From: Ophthalmolycus amberensis
Lineage: Eukaryota > Chordata > Actinopteri > Perciformes > Zoarcidae
Assembly (NCBI GenBank): GCA_024529925.1
Contig: JAFEUB010000799.1
Location: forward strand, 62,001 to 126,000
DNA: 64,000 bases
Direction of reading: 5' to 3'
The notes beneath the pieces are model-generated. The model had not been told where the DNA came from. It worked only from the letters and a program-made list of their open reading frames with translations, and ran no database searches. Made by a program: the position numbers and the translations under genes. Positions within the stretch are counted from its first letter, which is position 1. Every line of letters begins with the position of its first letter. Positions 11,550 to 23,639 of the stretch are shown in pieces.

Positions 11550-14500
11550 ATGGCGAGCGAAGAGGAGGCCAGAAGATACCCCTCGGTTACCTCCTCTTCG
11601 GTTGGCCTGGAGTCCCTGTTCCCTGCGGGGTCTCCGGGGCAGGTCTGCGGGGACGTGAACCCGGAGCTCGTCCTCCTGCGGGAGCGTCTTCAGGGTTTTC
11701 TCTCGCAGTACGAGTCCATGCTGCTGTGGCTGCAGAGGCTGCTGGTCTGGGAAAGGCCGTTGTACAGCATCACTGTCGCCTTGACACTCAACACGTTATT
11801 CTGGTAACCGAAACCGTGTTTTAATCCCGTTTTTTCACACCTTTTGCTCCACGAGGTTGTATTGAACATCATTAGCTAGCTGGCTAACCTCCGCGAGGAT
11901 AAATTAGCTAATCCCACGTCTTTAGCATGATGCTAACGTAGCTTGCAAGACAGTTTAGTGGCCCAGGCCTCGTTCACCAACTGTCAGTTACAGACAACAG
12001 AGGTGCCATGCGGATGTATCTATTAAGTTTAACATGGAAGTGAGTTTCATGACATTGGTTTCTTATATTAATGTTTGTGTGCTGTTCTCTGCATCTCCAC
12101 ACAGGCTCCTGTCATCCACCTCCTTGCGGCCTCTGTTCCTGTTGAGTGTGTCCCTGCTGGGACTGATGCTGCTGGAGAGATGGAAGCACAAGTTGCCCAT
12201 CATTACCAGTAAGCCCCTAATGGGATTTTAATATGGCCCTGAGGCTTTGTCACTCTTTACCCAAGCAATTGCGCGATGTTGCTGAGCCAGTTTAAGTCTA
12301 TATTTGTGGGCACAGTACCTTCACTGGATGGAGAAGCCTGCTAGGATTTTTGTCAGTGTGGATGAAGTAGTTTTCCTGCTGTGGTTTTCTTGGATTATTT
12401 CCCCCAATATGTTCACTGTCATTTCCTTATGTTAAAACATCACATCTAACGGCAACACATGGCCTAATTGTTGCTAACTGTGTGTTTTGCTCCTGCTGCA
12501 GTTCAACATGCAGAGGCTCCCCCTGAACAACGGTAGGTAGTGTGTACATGATGAACAGACGCCTCTCCGTTTCCATTTCCTGAACGAATTAAAAACAAGA
12601 GCATACGTTCAATTCCAACCGTGTGAAGTCTGTCTCTATGTTTAAAACATTTCCGTCACATGTCACACCATATCATCAGAACTAATTGTAAGCTACCAGT
12701 CGAGTTTAGTCTGTTGTATTGTTGACATTCTCGAGGAATCTCACTTTACCTCTTTGCAAGCATTTCAGAACAGCCTGAAGCGCTTAACGTACAGGTTGTT
12801 GTCCTTTTACAAGTGTCCTCTGTTCCTGTTTGCACACAGTGACGTGATGAGTGTGGAGCAGCATCTGCTCAGTATTCCTGAGCTCAGCCACCACCTGGCT
12901 GAAAGCTACCTGACCTACCGCCTGTACCTGCAGGAGACGCTGCAGTACAAACGACAGAACCACGGCAAGGTACAGCACTTTGACACGCAAGGAAAGAAAC
13001 TTCCAAGTAAGTATGCCCTGTGCAGCTTGAAGGTGTCTTACTTGTCTTACTTGCTCTTGTTTCCCAGTTCTGTGTGATGATGTGCAGCGGCTGTTTTGTA
13101 CTTGCCGGGGTTGGGCATTATGTACCAGGAATCATGATCTCCTATATTATTGGTGAGTCACCGCTTTCCTAATTTGCATAAAGAAACGGTTGTACTAAGC
13201 CATGAATTTACTTGGGAATGTGTCCTTGTCCTGACAAACAGGGTGTGTGTGATAATAAGTAATGATAGCAGGTAATGGAGTGATTTTCTTGTGGTATTGC
13301 ATTCCTGCTGATGGTGCACTCAGTGTGCATTTACTTGCTTTCATACTCGTATAAAAGAAACTTAAAGTTGTCCCTGTTTTTTCCCCGTTCAGTCCTGAGC
13401 GTGCTGTTGTGGCCGCTGGTGGTGTACCACGAACTGATCCAGAGGATGTACACGGGCTTGGAGCCGATCCTGATGAAACTGGACTACAGCATGAAGGGAG
13501 AAACCGAGCACCGCAAGCACGACAAGAGAAGTGAGTGCTACTGGGACACCTTCGGGCTATAGATTCTAAACCTGACTCGCGTGCGTCACATCAAATTAAC
13601 AAAGCTACGGATACACGCGCTTGTATTAATACGGGACTTAACCATGCGAGGAGGAAGCGTAACATAAGGAGCCTGAATCGATGTAGATCATCTTTCTTGT
13701 CTCTCTTACTGACATCCAACCTCGTAGCAGCATGTGTTGCATATATGTGTGTCTTTGAATCCGTTGTTGTGGTCACTTATTCACATTTAAATGTGTGTGT
13801 GCGTGTTTTAACAGAGGTGAAGAAGGAGGTAGAGGAGGGGGACGAGCCGAGAGCCGAAACCGAGAGTGACAGTGAGGAGGAGCTGTCCCTGTTCGCCCCG
13901 ACGGTATGGAGACACAATAATCAATACACTGCCACATAGACACCAACAGAGAATACAAAGTAGTGTGGGGAGCAGGTTATGTTTATGTATTTTTGTTTAG
14001 CTTTTTAGTTTTTGACCCCAAGGCTCCAATAAGTGCGATTATGGAAAAAGGTGAGATGGATGATGGTACATTGGTGACATGACGCTGTGGTTTCGTTGGT
14101 CAGGTGGATGTGAAGACCACCGCTCTGGCGATGGCCATCACAGACTCGGAGTTGTCGGATGAAGAGGCATCCATCTTAGAGAGTGGAGGGTTCTCAGTGT
14201 CCAGAGCCACCACTCCCCAACTCACCGACTTCTCTGAAGGTAAACGATCGCTCGTACCCGATCAAGTGAGGGTCACTTGATTATGTCATAGCCACAATGC
14301 AGAAAACTGATGTTTAGTTTAGTTTGGCTTGGATGCTTGAGTCAGTTTCTTTTCCTGTCTCATCTCTCCTGCAGACCTGGACCAGCAGAGTTTACACAGC
14401 GACCCGGAGGAGTCCTACTTGCGGGATCTCCCCGTGTTCCACTCGGTTGAGGAGTTCCCATCCATCGAGCGCAACCTGCTCCACTTCCCCCTGCGAGGCC

Positions 14501-15141
14501 AGGGTGACGCAGCCCAGGCCGGTGCTCAATCAGAGAGGGAACCGCTGAGCCCCGTCAGCCTCCTTATCCAGCACCTAGCGTCTCCGCTCCACTTTGTGAA
14601 CACGCACTTCAACGGATACGGACGACCACCCAGGGGTGAGGAGGGCGTGTTGCCCGTGGCGGGGGAAGCGGGGGCGCGGGAGGCGGAGGAGAAGGAAGCT
14701 GCAGGACCACAGCAGTCCTTGGAGGCCTTGAGCGAGGAGATAGTGACCACAGCCATCTCCACTGTGGTGCAGAACACTCTGTCGGCCCTGCTGCGCTCCA
14801 GTGAGTCCAGCGAGGACCCCTCCCTGGCTGAGTTCCTTCCCACTGAAATCCCACCGGGCGCTGTGGAGACCTCCACCCCGCCCACTGACACCACTGCTAC
14901 CACCACACAAGGAGCCGACGAGGACCCGGACGAGGCGATCGCGACAGAAAGCGGCACCGGCGAGGAGGTGCCCGACGACACGCTAGCTCCCGCCGAGGAA
15001 GAGGACTTTGAGATTCTGGACCAAAGCGAACTGGAGCAGTTTGACGGGGGGCTGGACCTGGTCTCTGACAGACAGGCGGTGGGAGGAGCCTCAGGAGCTC
15101 CAGAGACGCCACCGTCCCCTCAGCATCAACCACAGTCATAG
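11550..15141 (+). CDS. retreg2: RETREG2 (FAM134A), reticulophagy-regulator family protein
   Basis: Nine exons (11550-11803, 12105-12208, 12502-12532, 12840-12969, 13068-13152, 13393-13530, 13815-13903, 14104-14239, 14375-15141) give 577 residues. It begins MASEEEARRYPSVTSSSVGL. The N-terminal half is a reticulon-homology domain of paired hydrophobic hairpins (SITVALTLNTLFWLLSST; LFLLSVSLLGLMLL; then GHYVPGIMISYIIVLSVLLW) that would sit in and curve the ER membrane, followed by the family segment VYHELIQRMYTGLEPILMKL. The C-terminal half is long, acidic and disordered. An LC3-interacting motif DFEIL (residues 533-537) lies in EEEDFEILDQSELEQFD, the same place as in other FAM134 proteins, supporting a role as an ER-phagy receptor that binds Atg8 proteins. 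Both the membrane domain and the motif are intact. Confidence 0.93.
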
Positions 15142-16751
15142 CTTCCCCATTATCGCCTCCTGGCCCCAACTGGCGTGTTTTTATTTGTCCGTTAGACCTA
15201 CATTATATCCACACATACTGCTATATACGAAACATTTATCAAAGAGTTTGGCGTTTAATGCAGTTGGTCAGTGATTGTTTGGCATATGGTTGAGATTACT
15301 TGGTGCGTTCTGCTTTCAGAGAGGCTTTTTTGTGGCCTGCCTCATCGTATCATCTTCAATGAGAGCCGGTTCAGCGTTGGCATCTAACATTGATATTTGC
15401 TTGATAAATTATTAGGCAAATTTCTTACGCCGTAGTTAAAAAAATAAAAAAACGGTCGATGTTCCGTCTCACGTGAGAATAAAGATGCCTTTATTTTCCA
15501 CCTGGCTAAGAGCTTAACGCGTTATCTAGATGGTGTCATGAAGAATTGAAATGTTGGATTATATAACAATTAATATATGCTATAAATTATTTAATTTAAC
15601 GGTCAGTCGCTGAAACTTTATTGTTATATTGAAGGGGGGGGGGGGGTGGAGTTTAAAAGCAAATTGAATCCCCTCAGTTGCCCATAATGATTGTATGATA
15701 ACTGTTTATGACACCATGAACGGCCAGGTTTAAAATGTAGTTGCGTATTCCCAGAGTATAACCTTCTCTGTGCCACGACAAGTCCATGCATGGATCACGC
15801 ACGTATTTACCATAATCGATACCTGAGGCGTTACTGTTACTGGAGCAGATTTAGTTTCTGTTTTTGGAAGGACATGATGGTTTAAAGACGTATGATGTAT
15901 CTGCTGGGGATTTGTGGGAAACTTTGGACGTGACGAAAAGAAACCTATGCTCGACTGCTTTTGTGAACCACTCAGCATCCAAATCTCAGGGGTGGGTTGT
16001 ACAAATTGAATATAACATTGCAGAACATGTGTCCATTTCCCGACTTGTCGTAGTGCACTGTATCTGTACTAACCTTTCCTGTTTTTCCAGTCAACGCCTC
16101 CTTGTGTATAGTGTAGAAACGCTACGTGTATATTCTGCATGTAAAATCAGCACTCTGTTCAAGTTCTCCTTGTCAGCTGACAAAGTACTGAGGAGAAAAA
16201 TCAATTTGAATGTTTCAGGTTAAAAGAGCCCATTAAATTCAGTTTGTTTAATATTTCATTACCAACGAGGGGAAGGCGAGGTTTGATGTCTTTATTTTCA
16301 GAACTGTAAATGAAAATAGGTGGCAAGTGATAACCCCAGATGTAGAGGATATTAACAGACTAGTTTGTGTATGGTAGTAGTGTTTTATGCTTTAAGTATC
16401 GCTTATGGAACTATAACAAATACACTTACTGAACTGTACAATTTATTAAAAAAATAAATAAAAAAAGCAATATATTTTCTAATTTCTCCTTTTTCCATAA
16501 AGTACTCAGTTTGATCTTTTACATCTAAAAACGTAACGGCTATGGACGAGTTTCACGAAGCGGAGAAGATTTGTCATTAAACTGGTCAAATAAAAGTGCG
16601 ACACCACATGTGAAAGTAAGAGAATAAAAGAACAAACTGAAACAAACTTGAGGTGTATCTGGATTATTTCCTTTGATCATTTAAACCATGCTTTCAGTCT
16701 GTGTTGTCAATATGCAAATTTGTCTTCATAACAATCCTGCAAAATGTCTGA
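15142..16751. other. Convergent 3' UTRs of retreg2 and mdh1b
   Basis: No coding sequence seen. AATAAA at 15478-15483 serves retreg2. Reverse-strand AATAAA signals (TTTATT on this strand) at 16442-16447 and 16291-16296 serve mdh1b. A G-homopolymer lies at about 15634-15646. The region is also where two blocks that are separate in human (2q35 and 2q33.3) meet. Confidence 0.6.
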
Positions 16752-19024
16752 TCAGAGTTCTTTTTCCTGGGAAAGAAAAACACCCGTTAGTACCTTTAAC
16801 CTGTACCTTTAATGTTTAAATGGTTACGACAGACTGCGTTTTTTAACTTCACGTACCTGCTTTAGTTCACTCGCAGAGAGCTGAAGTCTCTCCTTCAACT
16901 CGTCTCCAACAGTCACGTCAAACCGCACGGACCATTTACCGTCCGTGAACGTTACTGGGAGTGAGAGGACGACGCCATCTGGGAGATTGTAGTCGCCTAC
17001 AAGTAGCCAAAGACAATCACAGTTCACCACCTGCTACATCAGCCCGAGATCAATGTCTGGGGTCGTGTTGTGTCTTCACCTGGGCAGAGCACACCCATAG
17101 AGAAGACCTCATCTGGACTACAAATGCCATTCCAGGCCTTTAGGACAGCGAGGATCCCGTTGGCGGCCGACATGGCAGCTACTCGGCAGGACTTTGAAGC
17201 CACGGCTGCACGCCGACAACGCACCAAGTCTTGAAAGTCTGTCTCCAGCCATTTCCTGGAAGAGGGAAGGAGGTTGTGGTCTTGTTGGCATATCACAGGA
17301 TGTTCTTTGCACAGACTGAAGTCTGGTGTGGATTGGTCGGGAGTTTTGTAATTTGATGTTAGACCTTTGGTGTGTTTGTTTAGCCTGCAAAGTGCCAGGT
17401 GGGTAGAGTTGACCAATAAAGTGTAGGCAATAAAATGAGATAAGCCATTAATCTACTGTTGAAACAAACCTGTCGTGGAGAATCTTTTGAGCTGGTTGGG
17501 AGAAGAAAGCTGGTCCTCTGATTGCCCCGTCATAGTTGAAAACCTTCGCCCACTGCAGGTCGATGTAGAAACCACCACTGATGTTTCCCCACACGATGAC
17601 ATTTGTAACATCTAGAGCAGAAGAAGAGATCATTCATGGAAAGTGGCTGAAATGCAATGTGAATATACAGTAGCAGTATGGAGAGAGACTTACCTGAAGT
17701 CCTCACTTTCAGCTTCTTGGCAATGATGGCCTTGGCTTCATTCTCCAGCTGAGTTGACATGGTGACAAATTGGCTGCTGTCAATGGAGCGTGCGTTGTCC
17801 AGAAGAAGTGAGCATCTCAGGTTGGCGAACGAGTCGGCACACACAATGACCGTCGCCTCCTTGTTGGCCCTTGTGTCCATCAGTCGTCCGTACTCTCTGT
17901 ACCTGTCTGAGAGTCCCTTCCTCTTTTCCTCCTCATCGCTGTCATCAGACCACCCCTCATCCAGCAGTAGAATGACATCCGCGTCCTGGAAGGCCTGTTC
18001 CAGATCTGTGTGAATAGTCACCTGTGGATGTATAAAGTTTGTTTATTTTCCTTCTGATATGGTGACAACAAAAAGTATCCTTCAAAAAGAAATAGCCTAA
18101 TACTTGATGGAGCAGACGGAGTGCCAGGTCCTCCGTCTCCATCCTCAGCCCCTGCAATCCCTCCTCGGTCCCCTCCACGTCCAGTAGGTGGAGGCTGATT
18201 GTGGAAACATGGGGGAACACCTCAGCAGAGAGCAGATTGGGGATCAGGAAGTGGCTGGTTGGGTTGAGAGCACTGGACAAGTATGGGAGAATAAAACATT
18301 TATATGCATATATACTTCTTTGGTTTGGTGTTTCAGTCTAACCCACCTACTGATCCATATGTGAAGGGGTTTGATGAGACTGACACGATGCTGCTCCTCT
18401 ACAACAAGATTCATCTTGGTTTCCAGATTCTCTGCTGCAACAGTCAGCATTACATCCGTCGGCATGTCTGATGTGACGCTGTAGTAGTCCTGCACAACCA
18501 ATGGTTACATAAACTGGCAGGTATGGAAGTTTAGAAGTGATTTTAATTAAGAAAACCAAATATGCCTACCTGGCAATGCTCTAGGAAGTCACTGAAGCCC
18601 CCTAAGAGCATCCCTTTCCCCCCTTGGTCCACCAGTTCCCTCCAGACCAGAGGGGACTTCTCGTGTTTCCATCCATTTCTTTTGCAGGTGGCCTCCAGCC
18701 ATTCCTATCAGAGACCAGTGAAAGCTCCCCTCGAGGTGACAAATAAGAAACACAAGAACATGCAAATGATTTGTAAAAACAAAGAAAGAAATAAGACAAT
18801 TACCTGCCACTCATGTGGGAGAATGGAGATCTTGTGGATCCTGAAGTTTGGAAGAGATCTCTGCAGACTGTCTGCTAATAGTTCCGATTTGGCGTAATGC
18901 GGACAGTCACTTTTACCTGTACGGGTTCAAATTTAAATCAGAAATGTGATATTTGTATATATAGTTACATGATATCACGTAACGAGTAAAATCAGACTTT
19001 ACCAGCAAGCACAAATTTCGCCAT
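16752..19024 (-). CDS. mdh1b: MDH1B, malate dehydrogenase-like protein (probable pseudoenzyme)
   Basis: Ten exons read right to left: 19024-19003, 18916-18804, 18704-18570, 18489-18347, 18272-18104, 18021-17694, 17611-17470, 17255-17080, 16996-16857, 16766-16752; 460 residues. It starts MAKFVLAGKSDCPHYAKSEL. The N-terminal ~115 residues form the family-specific module (CPHYAK, then WLEATCKRNGWKHEKSPLVW and GGKGMLLGGFSDFLEH). The rest has the malate/lactate dehydrogenase layout. In active MDH the catalytic histidine lies in WGNHS; here it is WGNIS, with Ile at residue 314 (17580-17582). The Gly-rich NAD loop is replaced by SSALNPTSH, and the substrate-arginine loop by an acidic stretch (SDDSDEEEKRKG). 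Malate dehydrogenase activity is therefore doubtful. It is head-to-head with fastkd2, as in human. The C-terminus ends ELKQEKEL, shorter than human MDH1B (~518 aa). Confidence 0.93.
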
Positions 19025-19721
19025 ATCTATCAGGGTGGCGTCGGTTGCTGAGACACCGCGGGTGCTGTATTTATTTGGGTCCGTGTAGGAACAAAACAGA
19101 TCAGGACGTGTTATGATAACAGTGACACCTATGATTTAAAATTGTCAAAAAGTTGCATAAACCGTAATAAATATTGTTCTTTAAATATTTTAGCTTAAAT
19201 TCCGAATAAACATTATTTATTTTATTTTGACGAGCACGCGGTGTACTCTACCAAGTTGACAGGGGGACTAAATATTGCGTCGCACACAGCACGAAGCAGA
19301 AGCACATGAGAATGCTAGCTAACATGGAGTGGACTATGCATCTTTTTAGTGTAAGGCAGCTCTGTCCCTCTTTGCTAAACAACTTCTAATGTCAAAGCAA
19401 AGCGCCACGTGCTATTTTGGGAGCGTTATTTGTATGGTTTTCACGGTTACAGCAATAAGTAATGGGGCGTCACGTAGCTAGCTAAATGCTAACAGTGTTT
19501 TGATGACTTGAGGGAGGCAGTCTGTTGACCTTGTAGGCAGTTTAGTCATAGGTTGTAATTGTATTTAATTATTTGTGCTAACTATTTGCATAATGTGTCC
19601 GAGGGTGTAAAATGGCAGTCAGATAATATTAGCTTAACGCCCATTGAGTTAGCGTTATAGTGCTGAAATTAAGGACGTCCTAGTGTCGTGTTTCACCCTT
19701 TATATCGTCTATAATAATAAT
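19025..19721. promoter_or_regulatory. Shared divergent promoter region of mdh1b and fastkd2
   Basis: The start codons of mdh1b (19024, minus) and fastkd2 (19722, plus) are 697 bases apart, with nothing coding between them. No TATA box is placed convincingly. An X-box-like RFX site lies close to the mdh1b start. Confidence 0.55.
19043..19057 (-). promoter_or_regulatory. X-box-like RFX motif in the mdh1b 5' region
   Basis: On the minus strand GGTGTCTCAGCAACC has one exact RFX half-site (AGCAAC) and one degenerate half-site at normal spacing, about 20 bases before the mdh1b ATG. RFX sites of this kind mark ciliary genes, and MDH1B is expressed in ciliated and testicular tissue in mammals. Weak motif, plausible context. 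Confidence 0.35.
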
Positions 19722-22700
19722 ATGTCTGTCCGGGTGACAGAGGAGGTCGTGAGATGGAGCCTGCGCTATTGCAGCCGCAGGTCTCCAGTGCAACTGCGCA
19801 GTTTCTTGTTGACAACATCCATCAAAGACAGATCTTTCCCAAGTCAGCAGTTTGCACACATTTGGGGCACAAGGCAAAGCCAGACGTGCCTGGATCGGAG
19901 TCCTGTCAGTTCAGTGAGGTTTTATTCCCGGGGTGGGATTCACAGTCAGGACTTGGAAGAGAAGGAGCATGTCTCTTCACCGATGGGACAGTCTTCGCTG
20001 CCCGCTGAGATCCAATCTGATGAGAGGAGTTCGCCTTTCTCGGACCACCTGCGGCACTGTGGCTCCCCATCAGACGTGCTGGACCTCGCCTCTCAATACT
20101 CGCCCACAGTTCGACAGGTCAGCAACAGCCTGACCCACATGTGGTCCACCACTAAGAAGATGTCCGACGACCAGCGGCGCTATGAGCTGCAGCTGATGTT
20201 CGAGCATCCTGAATTCGACAAGCTTCTGCAGAAGGCCATGAAGAGAGTCGGGCACATGCGCAGTGACGACTTGGCTTATTCTCTCCTGGGTATGGTCAAA
20301 CTGGGTGTTCCCCAAGGTAGCCGTGTGGTCCAGACTTTCCTCCGAACCTGTCAGGTAGGCAGAGAAAGATTGTCGAACATGTCTTCATATTGGAATTACT
20401 TTTTGTGTTGTGTTTATCCAAATACATTTCATTGTCCACTGGCAGGAGAATCTGAACGACTTTGATGAGAAGGGCCTGTCCATCGTGGCCTCCTGTCTGG
20501 AACACATGGAGGGCAACGCCAACGTCAGTGCACTTAAAGAGGGCATGAGGTCAGGATTATCAAAAGATGACTCGATTTTTACCACTTCTTTTTCAGATCC
20601 GTTTACATTGAGGTTTACTGTGGCTTTGTCCTAGGTTGGTAGTTGAGGCCCGTCTTCCCAGGATCAAGAATGTTATGGCTCTTCAGACCATGATGCGTCT
20701 GTTGGGGAAAGATGCCCCACTGGACCTCAAACGGAAACTCGAGGTTGGTTTATGAGTCTTGGTTTTGTATATGTGATTCTAAAATGACTATTGTAACTGA
20801 ATCCATTCTGTGTTGACACTCATTCTGTACACGGTCTCCTCCAGAGAAAGGCTCTATCAATGACGGACCAGTTCAGCCTTCCCAACACCCAGTACATGAT
20901 CTTCACTATGGCCACGATGGGCTTCTACTCCAAACCACTGCTGGATATCTGCAGTAAGACGATTAAAGGTAGAAACCTTTTCCACAACATCAGATTGTTG
21001 AATTATAGTCTAATTTAAATGCAGAGTTGTAAGCCCATGTTCAATTGAAAGAGCCTGGAATATAATATTATACATATACATACAATATTATATATTATAA
21101 AGTCTTCTGTTTCATAGTTTTCATAAGCTGCTCTGTCCTCTCTGGTAGAAAACCTCCATGGAATCCCCTTCAACAGATTGTATAAAGTCCTGCAGTCCTG
21201 TAGGGAGCTGCACTACAGAGACTTAGATCTGCTCACTGGGATATCAGAATACATCGCCTCTATAATGGACATATGGACCAAAAAACAGGTGCTGCAACAG
21301 ACTGTTTCCGAACTCTTTTTGTGAACTGTTTAATATTCTCAATGCTATTGATAAGTATGTTTGTTAAAATAACATCTAATGTCCTTTACAATCTATTTTT
21401 AAAAACAAAAGTAACCCATAAGTGTTTCCTCGTCTTTCTTCAGGTGGTCCTCTTCCTGTCTGTGTTTGACAACCTCGCCTTCTGTCCCGCCGCCTTAATG
21501 GAGGCATTCGCGAAGAAGGTGATCGCCAATCCAGAGGCCCTGACACTGAAAGACCTCCTCTGTGTCCTCAAGGTGTACTCCTCTCTTAACTATGACCTGC
21601 AGCACCAAAGACAACAGTAGGTCACTCGCACGTCTTCGTCCGTCAGACTTTACTCAAACGCCAGCCAGTCGTAATGTACATGACTATTGGTTTCCTTTGG
21701 GGGGTTTCATGTTGCTGTTCCAGGTTCCTGGAGAGTCTGAGTCGAGCTCTGGACTCCTATCTGCCCACGATGTCCGGGTTTGAGTTGTTAAAGGCTGTGT
21801 ACCATCTTTGTCTGCTGGGCCACTTCCCCTCTGCACCACTGGAGCAACTCCTGCAGAGCACTACACTGGAGAAGTTTAGCACGACAGGTGAGACAATGGA
21901 CTCACTCACATTGGACAGTCTAGTCTGCCTTCTTCTGCCTTGTGATGTCCTATACTCATCCATCTTCTTCTATTTCTCCTCAGCACCCAAGTTTCTCCCC
22001 AACCAGGAGAGGATGTTTCAGACAGTGAACTTGTGCCTCGGTCTTGAGCGTCCTCCGCTCCCTCAGCCCGTGACGGTCCCCCCATCTGTCCTGGGAGACC
22101 CCGTCCCCAGCAGTCCGCCGGTCAACCCGTGGCTCTCGCAGGACCTGCGGAGTGTGTTGGGGGACCAGGCGGACTCGATGCTGCAGGAGATGGTGGTGGT
22201 GGAGAACTTCTACCTCATAGGTAAAGACAGAATATCGGAGGAAAGAAGTGAAGTTGTTAAGTTTTCCCCCGTCTCTCCACAGAAATGCTTTAATAATGTT
22301 GATTCATCATATAAGAAGCCTCAAGGGAAAACGGGAGATAGAACTGATGCCCAAATATCTCTTCATTTTGCTTTTTAACTGTAATAACGTGGCTGCAGAA
22401 CATCATTTCAGCTGCTTTGTAAACTGTGTTATAATAACAGCACGTAACTGTGCGTCGACTCTCAGACGCTGTGATAACCAAACCTCTGCCGAACCAAACC
22501 TCTGTGACTGAAGCCGGTAGTCGTGCAGGAGAAGAGTGTCCTCCAGCAGAGAGCAGTCAAAGGTAAGACGCCGGCGTGCAGTCGATAACATCGCCAGACT
22601 CCGTCTTGAACAAATCTGCTGCTGTGGCATTTTTGCTTTGCACGATCGAATGTGCTTATGTCATGTTTGGTGGAGGTTTGATGGTGTGAGAGCAGGTGGA

Positions 22701-23639
22701 GAGGATGTCTGGGCGTTCTGCTCTGGCATTGACGCATGATTGCGTACATCCAATGTCTGTTTCCACCGCTTTGCATGCAACAAAGTGAACACATTTCAAC
22801 CCAAGACAGTAGAACGTCATAAAACAGTGCTTTATAAGCAGCACTGTTTTTTATTGACCCTGCTGATTCATTTCACCTGTGCAAATTCAACCAAATGGTT
22901 CTTTAGATGCACAGAAAACGAAGTAGAAATGCAGTTTGCACGACTGTTCTGTCAACAAAAAAAACTACTAATTTTTAAAGATGGATAAACATAATTCTAA
23001 ATAAACTCATCAAAAATCCAGAACTACATTAACCTTACGGGGTAAAGATCTGTAGATAAGTATGTCAAAGGAAGTCAGAAGGAAAGCCACAATCTGCTCT
23101 GTCTATTTTTCACGTATCAGATTTTTTAGTTTTCTAAGCAAACCGCCACTTTCACCCTGTCGAGCCTGTACCTAAATTCAAATTTTGACCTTTTTAATGC
23201 TGAGAAACTCCTTGTCTTGATGTCCTAGAATTGCAGTAATTTGCACACCACACTCTGGTTTCTGCCATGGCACGTCCAATCCCCGCGGCCCTCTGGCTGT
23301 CAAGATTCGCCATCTGAAGATCCTGGGATACAACCCTGTCTTGGTGAGAATAATATTTCTACATTTATTTATGAGTTTGTCGCAGCAACTTAAATGTAAC
23401 CTGCCTTCAGCCACATGTTCCTTTCAAACATGAGTGTTTCATTTTCATTTTCCTCCTTTCTGAACATTGTGTGAGTGCATCAGCGATGGCAAGCTTTACA
23501 CGATCCTAATCCTGTTCTCCAGATAACGGAGCAGGAGCTGCAGTCCGAGGAAAAGAGGACGGACTTCCTCAGGGGACGGATTTATCCAGAACACCTCAGC
23601 TCAGACACGCAACCCAAAGGGGACCACCGGGGGTCTTGA
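19722..23639 (+). CDS. fastkd2: FASTKD2, FAST kinase domain-containing mitochondrial RNA-binding protein 2
   Basis: Eleven exons (19722-20354, 20446-20549, 20635-20743, 20845-20968, 21149-21288, 21444-21616, 21724-21887, 21984-22220, 22466-22562, 23229-23343, 23523-23639) encode 670 residues. The first ATG of the frame, at 19722, starts MSVRVTEEVVRWSLRYCSRR, an Arg-rich, mostly amphipathic leader consistent with mitochondrial import. The FAST_1/FAST_2 helical repeats fill the middle (SNSLTHMWSTTKKMSDDQRR; HEF-like HPEFDKLLQKAMKRVGHMRS; SVFDNLAFCPAALMEAFAKK). The C-terminal RAP domain, about residues 594-652, contains HSGFCHGTSNPRGPLAVKIR and LKILGYNPVL. FASTKD2 binds mitochondrial 16S rRNA and ND6 mRNA in RNA granules and supports mitoribosome assembly in mammals. 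No frame break, and the divergent partner mdh1b matches human order. Confidence 0.94.
22821..22850. repeat. 11-bp perfect inverted repeat in a fastkd2 intron
   Basis: AAAACAGTGCT (22821-22831) and its reverse complement (22840-22850) are separated by eight bases within the 22563-23228 intron. No further structure is seen around it. Confidence 0.8.

Noticed and set aside
19683..19721. Upstream GTG as fastkd2 start
   Set aside because: A vertebrate nuclear gene starts at ATG; 19722 is the first ATG in this frame.
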